Assembly: GCA_045124255.1 (NCBI GenBank)
Contig: JBGVLM010000031.1
Coordinates: forward strand, 1 to 32,016
Direction of reading: 5' to 3'
From: Eshraghiella sp045124255
GTDB lineage: Bacteria > Bacillota > Clostridia > Lachnospirales > Lachnospiraceae
Length of the DNA: 32,016 bases
Positions 15,480 through 24,149 of this stretch are shown one piece after another; within the stretch, counting starts at the first letter, position 1, and each line of letters opens with the position of its first letter. The position numbers were made by a program, and so were the translations under genes. The notes beneath the pieces were generated by a model. The model searched no databases. It had not been told where the DNA came from and worked only from the letters and a program-made list of their open reading frames with translations.

Positions 15480-18367
15480 GCCAATCTTGAAATAAAAATT
15501 TTAGCCGCCCTGAAAATTCTTCCTGTAGCTGCATTTTCCATGACTGCTGCCGCCCCCTCAGGCTGTTCTTTTACCTCATTAACAGAAATAGAAACCTCGT
15601 TAAAATCCTGACTGCAAAGGAGTTCCTCAACAGCAATCTTCTGTTCATTTAAAGCAGCAACCAGTTCATCATCATCACACATAATTGAAGCTTTTATTTC
15701 ATTCTGTGCAACCTTTCCTTCGATAGTAATCTCTGCACCGGAATTATTTTTAAATTTAATATTGAAAATTCCCTTTTCATCTCCGGACTCCATCACTTTA
15801 AGGTGGATAATTCCCTTGTTGTTCTCTGTTTCAAAAGGAATAACAAAATAATTCTGCCTTGATAATGTACGCACAAGATTAATTCTGTTTCCGAGCATTC
15901 TTAACGATTCCATATCGATATAACCATCTTCATTGTAAACCGCCTCTTCAACAAGCTTTTTGGTTCCCTCGGCAATATCATCATATTCCTTCAAAAGACT
16001 TTCTTTATCCTCCAATGCTGCAAGAAAACTCTCCGGCTCTGCCCCATCACAGTCCTCAAATGCTTCATCAAAATTATTTAAAAGTTCCCCTGCCGCAAAA
16101 AGATTGTTAAGTGTTGCAGGTATATGATTATCTGTTATAAATTTGTACACGGATTCCGGAAGATTTGCCGCAGCCTCAAAATCTGACAACTGCTTTTCAA
16201 ATAACACATCATCCGTCATTGTGCTCTTCATAATCTCCTCTGCAAACTTCTCAACGGACATTTCATCAATTTCCTCACCAAGCTGTGCAAGCTTATCAGG
16301 AGTAATTTTATCGGCTGCCTTTGCAAAAAGATTCTTATAATATGTAACCTTATCCTTTACATGAATTATATCCGTATTGTCATCGGCCACCATTTCCATT
16401 CCGGAATCTTTTCTGCTGTAAAATGCTGTAAGAAGATTTCCGATATTAAGTTCAAGTCCCTGATTAATCAGAGAGCCGACTGCATTCATTCCGTCTTTTT
16501 TAAATTTATGTGCAAGAGAATATATTCCAATAAATTTCTCTCTTTCCTCTTTTGTTATCTCTCCCTTTTTGTCCATTCTGTACAGGAATTCACTGTATTT
16601 TTCTTCCTTAGGTCTTGTCTCTGTCTGCATTGACATAAGATATTCACTGAGAACATTAACATCCTCTTCCATAGGATTTATTCCATCCCTTATCATCTGA
16701 AGGGTCTTGTCAGGAGTCATTTCCTCAAAAAGGGTATTCACAGATAAATCCAACGCTTTAACCTTATCAATATTCCCAGCAGAGATTTCCATGCTGTTAT
16801 ATGCAAGTATTCTTACAGCCCTGCGGTTTGCATCATTATCCTCATAACCCAAATCTGACAAAATATCATTCGTGCTTGCTTTAACTGCTTTCGAAACAGA
16901 ATCCCCTAAATCACTTCGAATCTCGGTACTCAGCGCCTCATAGCTCTCTCCTGCCTTCTCCATAAGTGCACTGATAAGAGGGGCATGCTTTGCAAAATTA
17001 TTAGCGTTAGCTGTTTCATTAGCATTGACAACACTTCCGATTACGGCACTCGGTGCTCTTCTAAGGGACATAAATGCCAGAACCGTATCATTTGCACGTG
17101 TAATATCTGACATTGTAAATTTTGTTTCATTATTTCCTTTATCAGCATTTGCAATATTTAATTCCTGCTGCTTTAAAGCCTCGACTAAATCTGAAATTTC
17201 AGTTGTATTAATGGAAATTCCGTTTTTCTCCAAGGCTCTTCCCGCCTGAATTGTCAGCATAAGCCTTGCTTCCCAAAGTTCCCTTGTTGCCTTGATGAAT
17301 TTATCGTCATTGTAGTCAGGAACTTCCTCCCTGCCTTCCATCTCTATATCTGAAAGACTGTCAAGTGTGTATGGCAGCTCTGACTTAATTAATGCCATTA
17401 TATTAGAAGGAGCTGCATTATCAATTGTACTGACAGCCATCTCTGTCTCCTCCCAAGGCAGACTCTCTCCCGTTATTATGGTCGAAACAGCCTTATTGCC
17501 TTCAATCATATTGGCAATAATTCTGTCTATAATTTTCTCAGGCTGAAGTTCCTCATCAAGCCCGTCTAATTCCGTAAGCTTAATCAGATTCTCCTCTGTC
17601 ACGGGAATATCATTACACAGAAGCCATTTACATCTGTCAAGGTTCTCTTCACTAACAGTCAGACCACTGTTCTGAATTATCTGCTCTGTCTGCTTCTGCA
17701 GGTTATTCCACTGCTCTCCGGTTATATTCCTGCTTCTGGTATTTGCGGTTCCTGCATGTTCTGCAATATACATATTATTAATTGTCGGTGCCATTTTATT
17801 TTTTAATAAATATGACTTAGTTCCGTCATTAACATTGCCTGAAAAATCAGATACCTGCTCCAGAGCCTTCAGCACCTCTGAAACATTTTCTTTATTAGGT
17901 GTCATACCTGCCTCTGCCATTTTCTTTGAAACAGAAAAAGCGGCGGCTCCCTGGCCGATAACGGCGGCGGCTGACTCAGCATCAATATTTACGGTTGCCT
18001 GATAATCGTCACAGTACATTGCAAGCTTAATCTGAATCTGTTCAACAACGGTCACAAGCTTATCAGCTTCCGTATTATTAATATCCACACCTTCTTCATT
18101 CATCTCTACAACAGAGCCCGTTCCCATCTTATTAAAAATAGCACTGAGACTATCCTTTAAAACATCCGCCTGTGCCTTAAGATTCTCAAGTGTCTGCTGG
18201 GAATCACCTATTATGGAAGAATTCTCCATTTCACGGCCAAAGAAATTCATAAAACTGCTGCCAAAAGATACTGCGTCCGTCAACGCCTTGCCATTCACGG
18301 TTTTATTGTTGTTATCTATTACGTTATCTACTTTATATTCATGAGTTCCTAATCCATCAATCTTCAT
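15473..18367 (-). CDS. large flagellar-region protein, FliK-like C-terminus (DUF6240-like)
   Basis: 964 residues, mostly helical, acidic, no signal peptide or clear membrane helix. I recall the DUF6240 family from Lachnospiraceae as matching in size and position, but this needs a search. A motif of the form G/N-[ILM]-x-x-[ST]-x-x-N-[LIV] recurs at least nine times (see findings), e.g. NDIPVTEENL, NHIPATLNNL. The C-terminal ~95 residues (about 845-940) alternate beta strands and a helix in the order of the FliK hook-length C-domain: GIIHLKVMESG, GIFNIKFKNNSGAEITIEG, NEIKASIMCDDDELVAALNE, EVSISV. This suggests, but does not prove, a role in hook length or secretion-substrate switching. I use the ATG at 18367 (GGGAGG upstream), not the TTG at 18382. 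Confidence 0.7.
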   Translation of the reverse strand: MKIDGLGTHEYKVDNVIDNNNKTVNGKALTDAVSFGSSFMNFFGREMENSSIIGDSQQTLENLKAQADVLKDSLSAIFNKMGTGSVVEMNEEGVDINNTEADKLVTVVEQIQIKLAMYCDDYQATVNIDAESAAAVIGQGAAAFSVSKKMAEAGMTPNKENVSEVLKALEQVSDFSGNVNDGTKSYLLKNKMAPTINNMYIAEHAGTANTRSRNITGEQWNNLQKQTEQIIQNSGLTVSEENLDRCKWLLCNDIPVTEENLIKLTELDGLDEELQPEKIIDRIIANMIEGNKAVSTIITGESLPWEETEMAVSTIDNAAPSNIMALIKSELPYTLDSLSDIEMEGREEVPDYNDDKFIKATRELWEARLMLTIQAGRALEKNGISINTTEISDLVEALKQQELNIANADKGNNETKFTMSDITRANDTVLAFMSLRRAPSAVIGSVVNANETANANNFAKHAPLISALMEKAGESYEALSTEIRSDLGDSVSKAVKASTNDILSDLGYEDNDANRRAVRILAYNSMEISAGNIDKVKALDLSVNTLFEEMTPDKTLQMIRDGINPMEEDVNVLSEYLMSMQTETRPKEEKYSEFLYRMDKKGEITKEEREKFIGIYSLAHKFKKDGMNAVGSLINQGLELNIGNLLTAFYSRKDSGMEMVADDNTDIIHVKDKVTYYKNLFAKAADKITPDKLAQLGEEIDEMSVEKFAEEIMKSTMTDDVLFEKQLSDFEAAANLPESVYKFITDNHIPATLNNLFAAGELLNNFDEAFEDCDGAEPESFLAALEDKESLLKEYDDIAEGTKKLVEEAVYNEDGYIDMESLRMLGNRINLVRTLSRQNYFVIPFETENNKGIIHLKVMESGDEKGIFNIKFKNNSGAEITIEGKVAQNEIKASIMCDDDELVAALNEQKIAVEELLCSQDFNEVSISVNEVKEQPEGAAAVMENAATGRIFRAAKIFISRLAN

Positions 18368-18380
18368 AAAGTAACCTCCC

Positions 18381-18419
18381 AAAAAAATACCTGTGTATAG
18401 TTATTCCATACACAGGTAT
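18381..18419 (-). terminator. strong terminator after glgB, abutting the next gene's RBS
   Basis: A perfect 12-bp stem (18387-18398 with 18408-18419) is followed on the minus strand by T7 (18381-18387), directly before GGGAGG of the downstream gene. It would stop glgB transcription 22 bases past the stop codon. Confidence 0.9.
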
Positions 18420-18447
18420 ATTTCGGCTTGTTTATTAAAATTATTTA
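18420..18447 (-). promoter_or_regulatory. possible sigma-28 promoter before the DUF6240-like gene
   Basis: TAAA (18444-18447), 16-base spacer, GCCGAAAT (18420-18427). It lies upstream of the terminator, so a transcript from it would begin at the hairpin itself. The -10 has 6 of 8 consensus bases. Confidence 0.45.
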
Positions 18448-20414
18448 TCCTTTTTGGATTTTTTCTGTCTGGCTGCCTTAATTTCTTTGTCTGACTCAGC
18501 TGTTTTTGGTTCGGCCTTCTTTTTTGGCTTCTTATAATTAAACTTGAGTACGGCTGTTCCGTATGCCGGAAGCGGAAAAGCAAAAGAATACGGCTGATTA
18601 TCGCATTCCTTCTTCTCTGCCTTGAATACGGCACCTGACTCTAACTTCTCATTGAGAATTAATGTATATTCACCGGCACATGGTACTCCGACTCTGTAAT
18701 CATTTCTCTCCATAGGAGTAAAGTTACAGATATATACAAGGCTGTCCTTGCCGCTTGGTGAAAATCTCATAAAGCTGTAAATACTTCTGAAAACATCATC
18801 CGCATTAATCCATTTAAAACCATCAGGATACTGGTCAAGCACTGTGCTTGCCTCATATTTATTGTAAATATCAAGCAGTGCCTTAACATAATTATTAACG
18901 TCCCTATGTAACGGCTCGTCAATCAAATGCCAGTCAAGAGCCTTATTCTCACTCCACTCTGACCACTGTGCAAAATCCTGACCCATAAAAAGTAATTTCT
19001 TGCCCGGATGACCCATCATATATGTATAACCAACCTTAAGGTTAGCGAACTTATCCTCATATATTCCCGGCATTTTGTTAATCATTGAGCATTTCAGATG
19101 TACAACCTCATCATGGGATAATACAAGTATAAAATTCTCACTATAAGCGTATGTCATTGCAAAAGTGAGCTTATAATGATTATCCTTTCTGAAATATGGG
19201 TCAAGCTTCATATATTCAAGGAAATCATGCATCCATCCCATATTCCATTTAAAAGTAAATCCAAGGCCGTCCTCCTCAGGACTCTTTGTAATTCCCGGCC
19301 ATGCTGTTGATTCCTCTGCAATTGTAATTGCACGCGGATTACGCTGCTTCATTATGCTGTTGAAATGACGGAAAAATTCCATTGCCTCAAGGTTGCCGTT
19401 ACCACCGTACTTGTTAGCTACCCACTGACCGTCCTTTCTTCCGTAATCAAGATAAAGCATGGACGCAACAGCGTCAACTCTTAAACCGTCAACATGGAAT
19501 TTCTCAACCCAGAAAAGTGCATTTGCAATAAGGAAATTAACAACCTGATTTCTTCCATAATCAAATACCTTTGTTCCCCAGTCAGGATGTTCACCCTTAC
19601 GTGGGTCCGGATACTCATATGTACTTGTTCCGTCAAAATCAGCAAGTCCGTGCTCGTCTCTTGGGAAATGTGCCGGAACCCAGTCCAAAATAACACCAAT
19701 TCCCTTCGAATGCATATAATCAACAAAATACATAAAATCCTCGGGTGTACCATAACGGGAGGTTGGTGCATAATATCCCGTAACCTGATATCCCCATGAG
19801 CCGTCAAACGGATGCTCGGCAATACCCATAAGCTCAATATGCGTATAACCCATATACTGCATATATTCTGCCAACTGCTCTGCAAGCTCACGATAATTCA
19901 TAAAGCCCTCAAAGGTTCCGTCATCCTTCTTCTTCCATGAGCCAAGATGTACCTCATAAATTGCCATCGGCTTCTTCCATGGCTCACTTACATTGGCACG
20001 GTTAATCCATTCGTCATCAGACCATACAAACTGATTAAGGTCCGTAACAACTGATGCATTAGCAGGTCTTAACTCGGAATAATTACCATACGGGTCACAT
20101 TTGAAATGCTTCTTACCGTTCTTAGAGGTAATGTGATACTTATATACGGAGCCCACCGTAGCTTTATCCGTAAATAATTCAAAAATCCCCGAATCACCAA
20201 GCCTTGTCATCTCATAACCAAATCCGCACCAGTCATTGAAATCACCGACAACGCTTACTACCTCTGCATTAGGAGCCCAAACAGCAAAGTACACTCCTTC
20301 CTTGCCGTCCTTAACCGCACGATGTGCTCCCATCTTCTCGTAAATTTCATAATGTGTACCCTTACCAAATAAATAACAGTCACTTTCTGTCATAAAAACA
20401 TTGCTATCTTCCAT
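18441..20414 (-). CDS. glgB: 1,4-alpha-glucan branching enzyme
   Basis: 657 residues, GH13 family. It transfers alpha-1,4 chains to form alpha-1,6 branches in glycogen. Order: N-terminal CBM48 domain (about 25-135, VYFAVWAPNA), catalytic barrel, C-terminal beta domain. Catalytic residues visible: the nucleophile D314 in GLRVDAVASM, the acid E367 in AEESTAW, and HDE in VLSHDEVVH. A lysine-rich tail of about 30 residues closes the protein. The start ATG at 20414 has GGAGAG four bases upstream; a TTG at 20426 is in frame but less likely. It stands alone between a divergent gene and a terminator; no other glycogen gene is in the window. Confidence 0.96.
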   Translation of the reverse strand: MEDSNVFMTESDCYLFGKGTHYEIYEKMGAHRAVKDGKEGVYFAVWAPNAEVVSVVGDFNDWCGFGYEMTRLGDSGIFELFTDKATVGSVYKYHITSKNGKKHFKCDPYGNYSELRPANASVVTDLNQFVWSDDEWINRANVSEPWKKPMAIYEVHLGSWKKKDDGTFEGFMNYRELAEQLAEYMQYMGYTHIELMGIAEHPFDGSWGYQVTGYYAPTSRYGTPEDFMYFVDYMHSKGIGVILDWVPAHFPRDEHGLADFDGTSTYEYPDPRKGEHPDWGTKVFDYGRNQVVNFLIANALFWVEKFHVDGLRVDAVASMLYLDYGRKDGQWVANKYGGNGNLEAMEFFRHFNSIMKQRNPRAITIAEESTAWPGITKSPEEDGLGFTFKWNMGWMHDFLEYMKLDPYFRKDNHYKLTFAMTYAYSENFILVLSHDEVVHLKCSMINKMPGIYEDKFANLKVGYTYMMGHPGKKLLFMGQDFAQWSEWSENKALDWHLIDEPLHRDVNNYVKALLDIYNKYEASTVLDQYPDGFKWINADDVFRSIYSFMRFSPSGKDSLVYICNFTPMERNDYRVGVPCAGEYTLILNEKLESGAVFKAEKKECDNQPYSFAFPLPAYGTAVLKFNYKKPKKKAEPKTAESDKEIKAARQKKSKKDK

Positions 20415-20446
20415 AAGTCTCTCCAATTCACATTAATATTGAAACA

Positions 20447-20475
20447 ATTATATCACATTTCTTTGCATATTTCTA
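20447..20475 (-). promoter_or_regulatory. promoter of glgB (extended -10)
   Basis: TAGAAA (20470-20475), 17-base spacer, TATAAT (20447-20452), preceded by TGTGA (an extended -10 TGnTATAAT). The -35 is weak, as is usual when a TGn extension is present. It mirrors the divergent promoter. Confidence 0.65.
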
Positions 20476-20492
20476 TATGGTTGTGATATAAT
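20463..20492 (+). promoter_or_regulatory. promoter of the MraY-like gene (extended -10)
   Basis: TTGCAT (20463-20468), 18-base spacer, TATAAT (20487-20492) with TGn before it. It is 55 bases before the ATG, and AGAAAGG supplies the ribosome binding site. Confidence 0.75.
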
Positions 20493-20547
20493 CTCGTATG
20501 TAGTTTTTTACAAATTTACAAAAAATTTTCAGAAAGGCAAAAGTTAT

Positions 20548-21510
20548 ATGATTTTTAAATTATTAGATAATGCTTACATAAATGAGGTTACATTTATAAG
20601 TATTCTTTTAGCATTTGCAGCAACCTGTATTACCATCAATCTTTGTAAAAGTATTTTACCGAGAGACCAGGGAAGAGCGTTTGCAATAAACGGTCTCAAA
20701 TCCGAAGGAAAACCAAGAGGAGCGGGAATAATTTTTGTTCTGGTATTTGCTGTATGCTCAATACTTTTTGTTCCATATTCCAATGAAATGCTTATTTACG
20801 TTCTGTTAGTTATCGCAGCAATGTTAAGCGGCTATCTCGATGACCGTTCCAATTCACCGTGGGGTGAATACAAGAAAGCAATTATTGATTTAATACTTGC
20901 CATCGCCTGTGCCATAACATATGTATGCTATAATGGAACAACTATTCAGCTGTTCTATTCAGAATCGTTAACCTTTACACTGCCGCCTGTGCTTTTTGTG
21001 ATACTGGCTGTTATTCTTATATGGGCAAGCATTAATGTTACCAATTGCTCCGATGGCGTAGACGGTCTGTGCGGTACACTTTCCATTATTACACTTATTA
21101 CGCTTTATGGAATTTGTCAGATTAAAGGAATTGACCCGACAGTAAAACATCTTATCCTGTTATTTGCTGTCTGCCTTCTCGGCTATCTTTGGTACAACGC
21201 CTCTCCAAGCAGACTGCTGATGGGTGACGCCGGTTCAAGAGCAATTGGCTTTTTCATAGCTGTTGTAGCCCTCAAGACAGGAAGTCCGCTTCTGTTCCTT
21301 CCTGCTGCTGCCGTAATTATTATTGACGGCGGTTTAGGACTGATTAAGGTATTTTTATTAAGATTTCTTAAAATTAAGATTTTGGCGAACACAAGAACGC
21401 CGATTCATGACCATATGAGAAAAAGCAAGGGCTGGTCAGATACACAGGTTGTTTTCAGATTTTCAATCATTCAGATTGTTATATCGCTTGCCCTGCTTTT
21501 TGCCAGATAA
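20548..21510 (+). CDS. MraY-like polyprenyl-phosphate phospho-sugar transferase
   Basis: 320 residues with about ten hydrophobic helices. MraY/WecA-family motifs are present in order: KPRGAG (55-60), the metal aspartates D98-D99 in GYLDDR, NVTNCSDGVDGL (163-174), GDAGSRAIGF (226-235), and PIHDHMRKSKGWSDTQVVFRF in the loop near 285-305. That last loop is closest to MraY (PIHHHxELKGWxE..V..RF), but the second histidine is aspartate and the residues after LDD differ. So it is probably the enzyme that moves phospho-MurNAc-pentapeptide to undecaprenyl phosphate, or a close relative with another sugar. It stands outside a dcw cluster, alone on the plus strand, and ends in a terminator inside the convergent gene. 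Confidence 0.8.
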   Translation: MIFKLLDNAYINEVTFISILLAFAATCITINLCKSILPRDQGRAFAINGLKSEGKPRGAGIIFVLVFAVCSILFVPYSNEMLIYVLLVIAAMLSGYLDDRSNSPWGEYKKAIIDLILAIACAITYVCYNGTTIQLFYSESLTFTLPPVLFVILAVILIWASINVTNCSDGVDGLCGTLSIITLITLYGICQIKGIDPTVKHLILLFAVCLLGYLWYNASPSRLLMGDAGSRAIGFFIAVVALKTGSPLLFLPAAAVIIIDGGLGLIKVFLLRFLKIKILANTRTPIHDHMRKSKGWSDTQVVFRFSIIQIVISLALLFAR

Positions 21511-21513
21511 TTT

Positions 21514-22908
21514 CTAATATACGGAGACTGTAAAGGTAATATTGCCTTCATAGTCTCCTGATTTTTTGATTTCATTCGCAGATCTGAGCCGATAATATAC
21601 CGTTATGGAATCCATTGTGTCTGCCAGACATTCTCCTGCTTCAATACTTTTGAATACACCGTTATATTCTGTTGCCGATTCTGACAATACCTCATATCTC
21701 GTCCGGCTGTCTCCGACACGTACCAGCTCAATACTTTCGTCAGCCATCAGTACAACGTGCTTTCGTCCGTCCATTTCCTTCTCACCGTTATAAAAGATAT
21801 TGACACTGATTTCATAGCTCTGGTCCAACGAACAGTATGCCGGCACACTGACTTCAAAGCCCATCACATAAACCGTGCACTGTGCCTGTATTCCATTCTC
21901 TGTCGTACCCGTTATAACTGCCTTTCCGGGATTTACCGCCGTGACCTCTCCATTGGAATCAACAACTGCAACATTCTCATCACTGCTGCTCCATTTAATT
22001 GAAGTATCAAATGCTGTTTCAGGATATACCTTTGCCACTATGCGCAGTTTCTCGGCTCCTTCCTTATCAAGAACAGCATTTTCCCTGTCAAATTCAATTC
22101 TCTGCGGATGTATTTCTTCCCAAACTGCCTCCAAAGAAGCATTTGAGAATAAAACACTGTTATATTCAACAGGAAGCTCATTCTGATATATCTTCCCGTC
22201 TTCTGCTTTCCATCCGGCAAAAACATATCCTTTCCTTACAGGTATCGGAAGTTTCAACTCTTCCACCCCCAGTCTCTCCATTGTAATTGAACCGGTATGA
22301 TTCCCATAACTGCCGCCGTTTAAATCAAGAGTGTACACAAACGGCTCCAGAATCAGATATTTTAATGTTAAATTACTTATATCCTCAACATTAATTTCCG
22401 TATCCCTACCTGCTCCCTCGCCTAAATCCCCATTGGGATTTCTGAATACAAGCATAATCCATTCCGTTTTGTCCGATAACTTCTGCCTGTCTCCGGTCGT
22501 AATCCAGCTGCCCTCATTAAGCAGAATATAATCACTGCCATACTCCGCAAAATACACATATCTTTCCTCAGAGAACAGGAACGAAACCTCCTGGCCGGGC
22601 TTAACCTTTATCAGCTTAACATAACCCAAACGCGATTTATTATACCAGTAAAAACCTTCGCTGATATTGTTGCCGACCATTACACTGTTATTGGAAATAT
22701 ACGCTGAATATGAGGATAAATCATCAATGTCATATACTCTTCCCGGATTATATTCCTTAACAATCTCATCTGCTTTGACACCCCAGCAGCTTCCCTGCAA
22801 TTCCTCATTATATACGGCTTTTCCCGTCCATATTGAAGACGCACTTACCATAATTGGAATCAGTCCCGTTATTAAAACTGCAAATAATACCGCTCTTATT
22901 TTATTCAT
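21514..22908 (-). CDS. secreted multi-domain protein with InlB-B-repeat and Ig-like domains
   Basis: 464 residues. A signal peptide (cut after about VSASS, residue 24) is followed by a ~165-residue region I do not recognise; then a repeat of the InlB-B/Listeria type (YTLDLNGGSYGN ... GYVFAGWKAEDGKIY, about 192-265); a Big_2-type Ig-like domain (about 268-350, VYPETAFDTSIKWSSSDENV, EVTAVNPGKAVITGT); and a beta-rich C-domain ending RSANEIKKSGDYEGNITF. No LPxTG motif or C-terminal membrane helix is seen. The start overlaps the upstream stop by 8 bases with AAGGGA nearby. It is probably an exported surface or adhesive protein of the three-gene set. Confidence 0.75.
   Translation of the reverse strand: MNKIRAVLFAVLITGLIPIMVSASSIWTGKAVYNEELQGSCWGVKADEIVKEYNPGRVYDIDDLSSYSAYISNNSVMVGNNISEGFYWYNKSRLGYVKLIKVKPGQEVSFLFSEERYVYFAEYGSDYILLNEGSWITTGDRQKLSDKTEWIMLVFRNPNGDLGEGAGRDTEINVEDISNLTLKYLILEPFVYTLDLNGGSYGNHTGSITMERLGVEELKLPIPVRKGYVFAGWKAEDGKIYQNELPVEYNSVLFSNASLEAVWEEIHPQRIEFDRENAVLDKEGAEKLRIVAKVYPETAFDTSIKWSSSDENVAVVDSNGEVTAVNPGKAVITGTTENGIQAQCTVYVMGFEVSVPAYCSLDQSYEISVNIFYNGEKEMDGRKHVVLMADESIELVRVGDSRTRYEVLSESATEYNGVFKSIEAGECLADTMDSITVYYRLRSANEIKKSGDYEGNITFTVSVY
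21523..21567 (+). terminator. terminator of the MraY-like gene, inside the convergent gene
   Basis: GGAGACT (21523-21529) pairs with AGTCTCC (21552-21558), with an inner AAGG/CCTT pair, followed by T6 (21562-21567). The hairpin lies within the 3' coding part of the minus-strand gene ending at 21514. Confidence 0.75.
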
Positions 22909-23428
22909 CCGTATCCCTTCTTAATTCAACCTTAAACTCCACGGTTCCGATGTAATCGCCTGACCTTGTATTTTCATCAATTACAAGGGCACTCATTCTG
23001 ACGGCACCCGACAGATTAACCGTACTGTCATCACCATCTCTGAATAAACCGACAACATTGTTATCTGCGGATATTACGCTTTCATTAACCATAAGTGTCG
23101 TTGTCAGGCTTGCGGGCTCTGCACTGTCATCCCCCTGCCTTATAAGGAGCACCTGTCCCTTCTCATTACAGCCGTCCGTAATACTTACAATTACACTCTC
23201 ATCCGGCCTTAAATTCATACAATCTGCAGTAATGACAAATTCACTGTCATTTATATCAGGTGTAAGTTCTGCCGGAATTCTTATTACAAATTCCGTATTG
23301 TCAACGGTATATTTAACCGGAACCTTTGCAGTGGCTCCATCAGAATTAAGCTCTGATGCATTAACTCTTATACCCGTTGTAAATACCATTAAAGCTGTCA
23401 ATAAAACTAAAAAAATCCTCTTACCCAT
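22901..23428 (-). CDS. secreted beta-rich protein of unknown function
   Basis: 175 residues. It starts at ATG 23428 (AAGGAGAG upstream) with a signal peptide ending near VNAS. The mature part (about 145 residues) is beta-rich: VKYTVDNTEFVIRIPAEL, DSEFVITADCMNLRPDESV, and a C-terminal SGDYIGTVEFKVELRR. The closing pattern SGDYxGxxxFxV recurs at the end of the next protein, suggesting a shared beta-sandwich domain. I do not recognise a named family. Coupled by overlaps with genes on both sides (11 bases with an alternative upstream start, 8 with the downstream gene). No anchor motif is visible, so it is released or held by a partner. Confidence 0.72.
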   Translation of the reverse strand: MGKRIFLVLLTALMVFTTGIRVNASELNSDGATAKVPVKYTVDNTEFVIRIPAELTPDINDSEFVITADCMNLRPDESVIVSITDGCNEKGQVLLIRQGDDSAEPASLTTTLMVNESVISADNNVVGLFRDGDDSTVNLSGAVRMSALVIDENTRSGDYIGTVEFKVELRRDTDE

Positions 23429-23444
23429 ATTTAAAACTCTCCTT

Positions 23445-24062
23445 TCAAAATACATTTAACTCAATCTGCTGTGAAACGGAATTATATGCAGTTTTTCCAT
23501 CTGTTGAAAAACCTCCTGCAACAATTTCAATTTCATAGCTTCCGGCCTGTGACACACCGCTAAGAGTGATATTTTCTTCTACTCCCGGCATAATAAGGCT
23601 GCTCTCACCAATTTTGTCATTATTGTTAAACACCTCAAACACTAATGCACATTGATTATTCGCAGGATTGTACACATGAAGCTGCGGATTACCGGAATAT
23701 GTCTCCGTATTAGTAAATCCCGGCACACTTATATAGAGACTGTCATTACCTTCTGCTTCTCTGACAGTGGCCTCCTGTGTAAGAATATACTCGGGCAGCT
23801 CCTTTTCAATTGCCTGTGTCGACATTTGCATAATTGCAAAAATTAATCCGATTAAAATTAATGGAATTAAAAAAATTATCAGATAAAATCTGACAACAAC
23901 AGCATATTGATTATTTCCTAAATCCCTTGCTTTGGTTATTTTGGAAAGATGTGCTGCTGCTCTTTTCGCTGCTTCTCCATAACCGTTTACCGGCTTTATC
24001 TTTTTGAATCTGACGTATCCTGTTACAATCCTGTCACCTGATACCTTAATAAGCTTTTCCAA
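23445..24062 (-). CDS. single-pass membrane protein of unknown function
   Basis: 205 residues from the TTG at 24062. A basic cytoplasmic part with GDRIVTGYVRFKK (about 8-20) precedes one membrane helix (YLIIFLIPLILIGLIFAIM, about 60-78), and then a beta-rich extracellular domain with SLYISVPGFTNTETY and GVEENITLSGVSQAGSYEIE. No named family. The start is odd: the best Shine-Dalgarno GGAGGTGA (24102-24109) is not followed by ATG, GTG or TTG in this frame. An ATT at 24101 would open the frame after a stop, giving 13 further residues (GTA ATC GAG AGG ...) that read like coding sequence. The TTG at 24062 has no good binding site. It is the first gene of the three-gene surface set. Confidence 0.6.
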   Translation of the reverse strand: MEKLIKVSGDRIVTGYVRFKKIKPVNGYGEAAKRAAAHLSKITKARDLGNNQYAVVVRFYLIIFLIPLILIGLIFAIMQMSTQAIEKELPEYILTQEATVREAEGNDSLYISVPGFTNTETYSGNPQLHVYNPANNQCALVFEVFNNNDKIGESSLIMPGVEENITLSGVSQAGSYEIEIVAGGFSTDGKTAYNSVSQQIELNVF

Positions 24063-24149
24063 ATCACTTATGGAAATTTCTTTTGACCTCTCGATTACAA
24101 TTCACCTCCATATAAAAATAAATATGTGGGAAATACCGATATTTCAGAA

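Noticed and set aside
19481..19891. Open frames within glgB, both strands
   Set aside because: They overlap the catalytic part of glgB in other frames and do not match any family.
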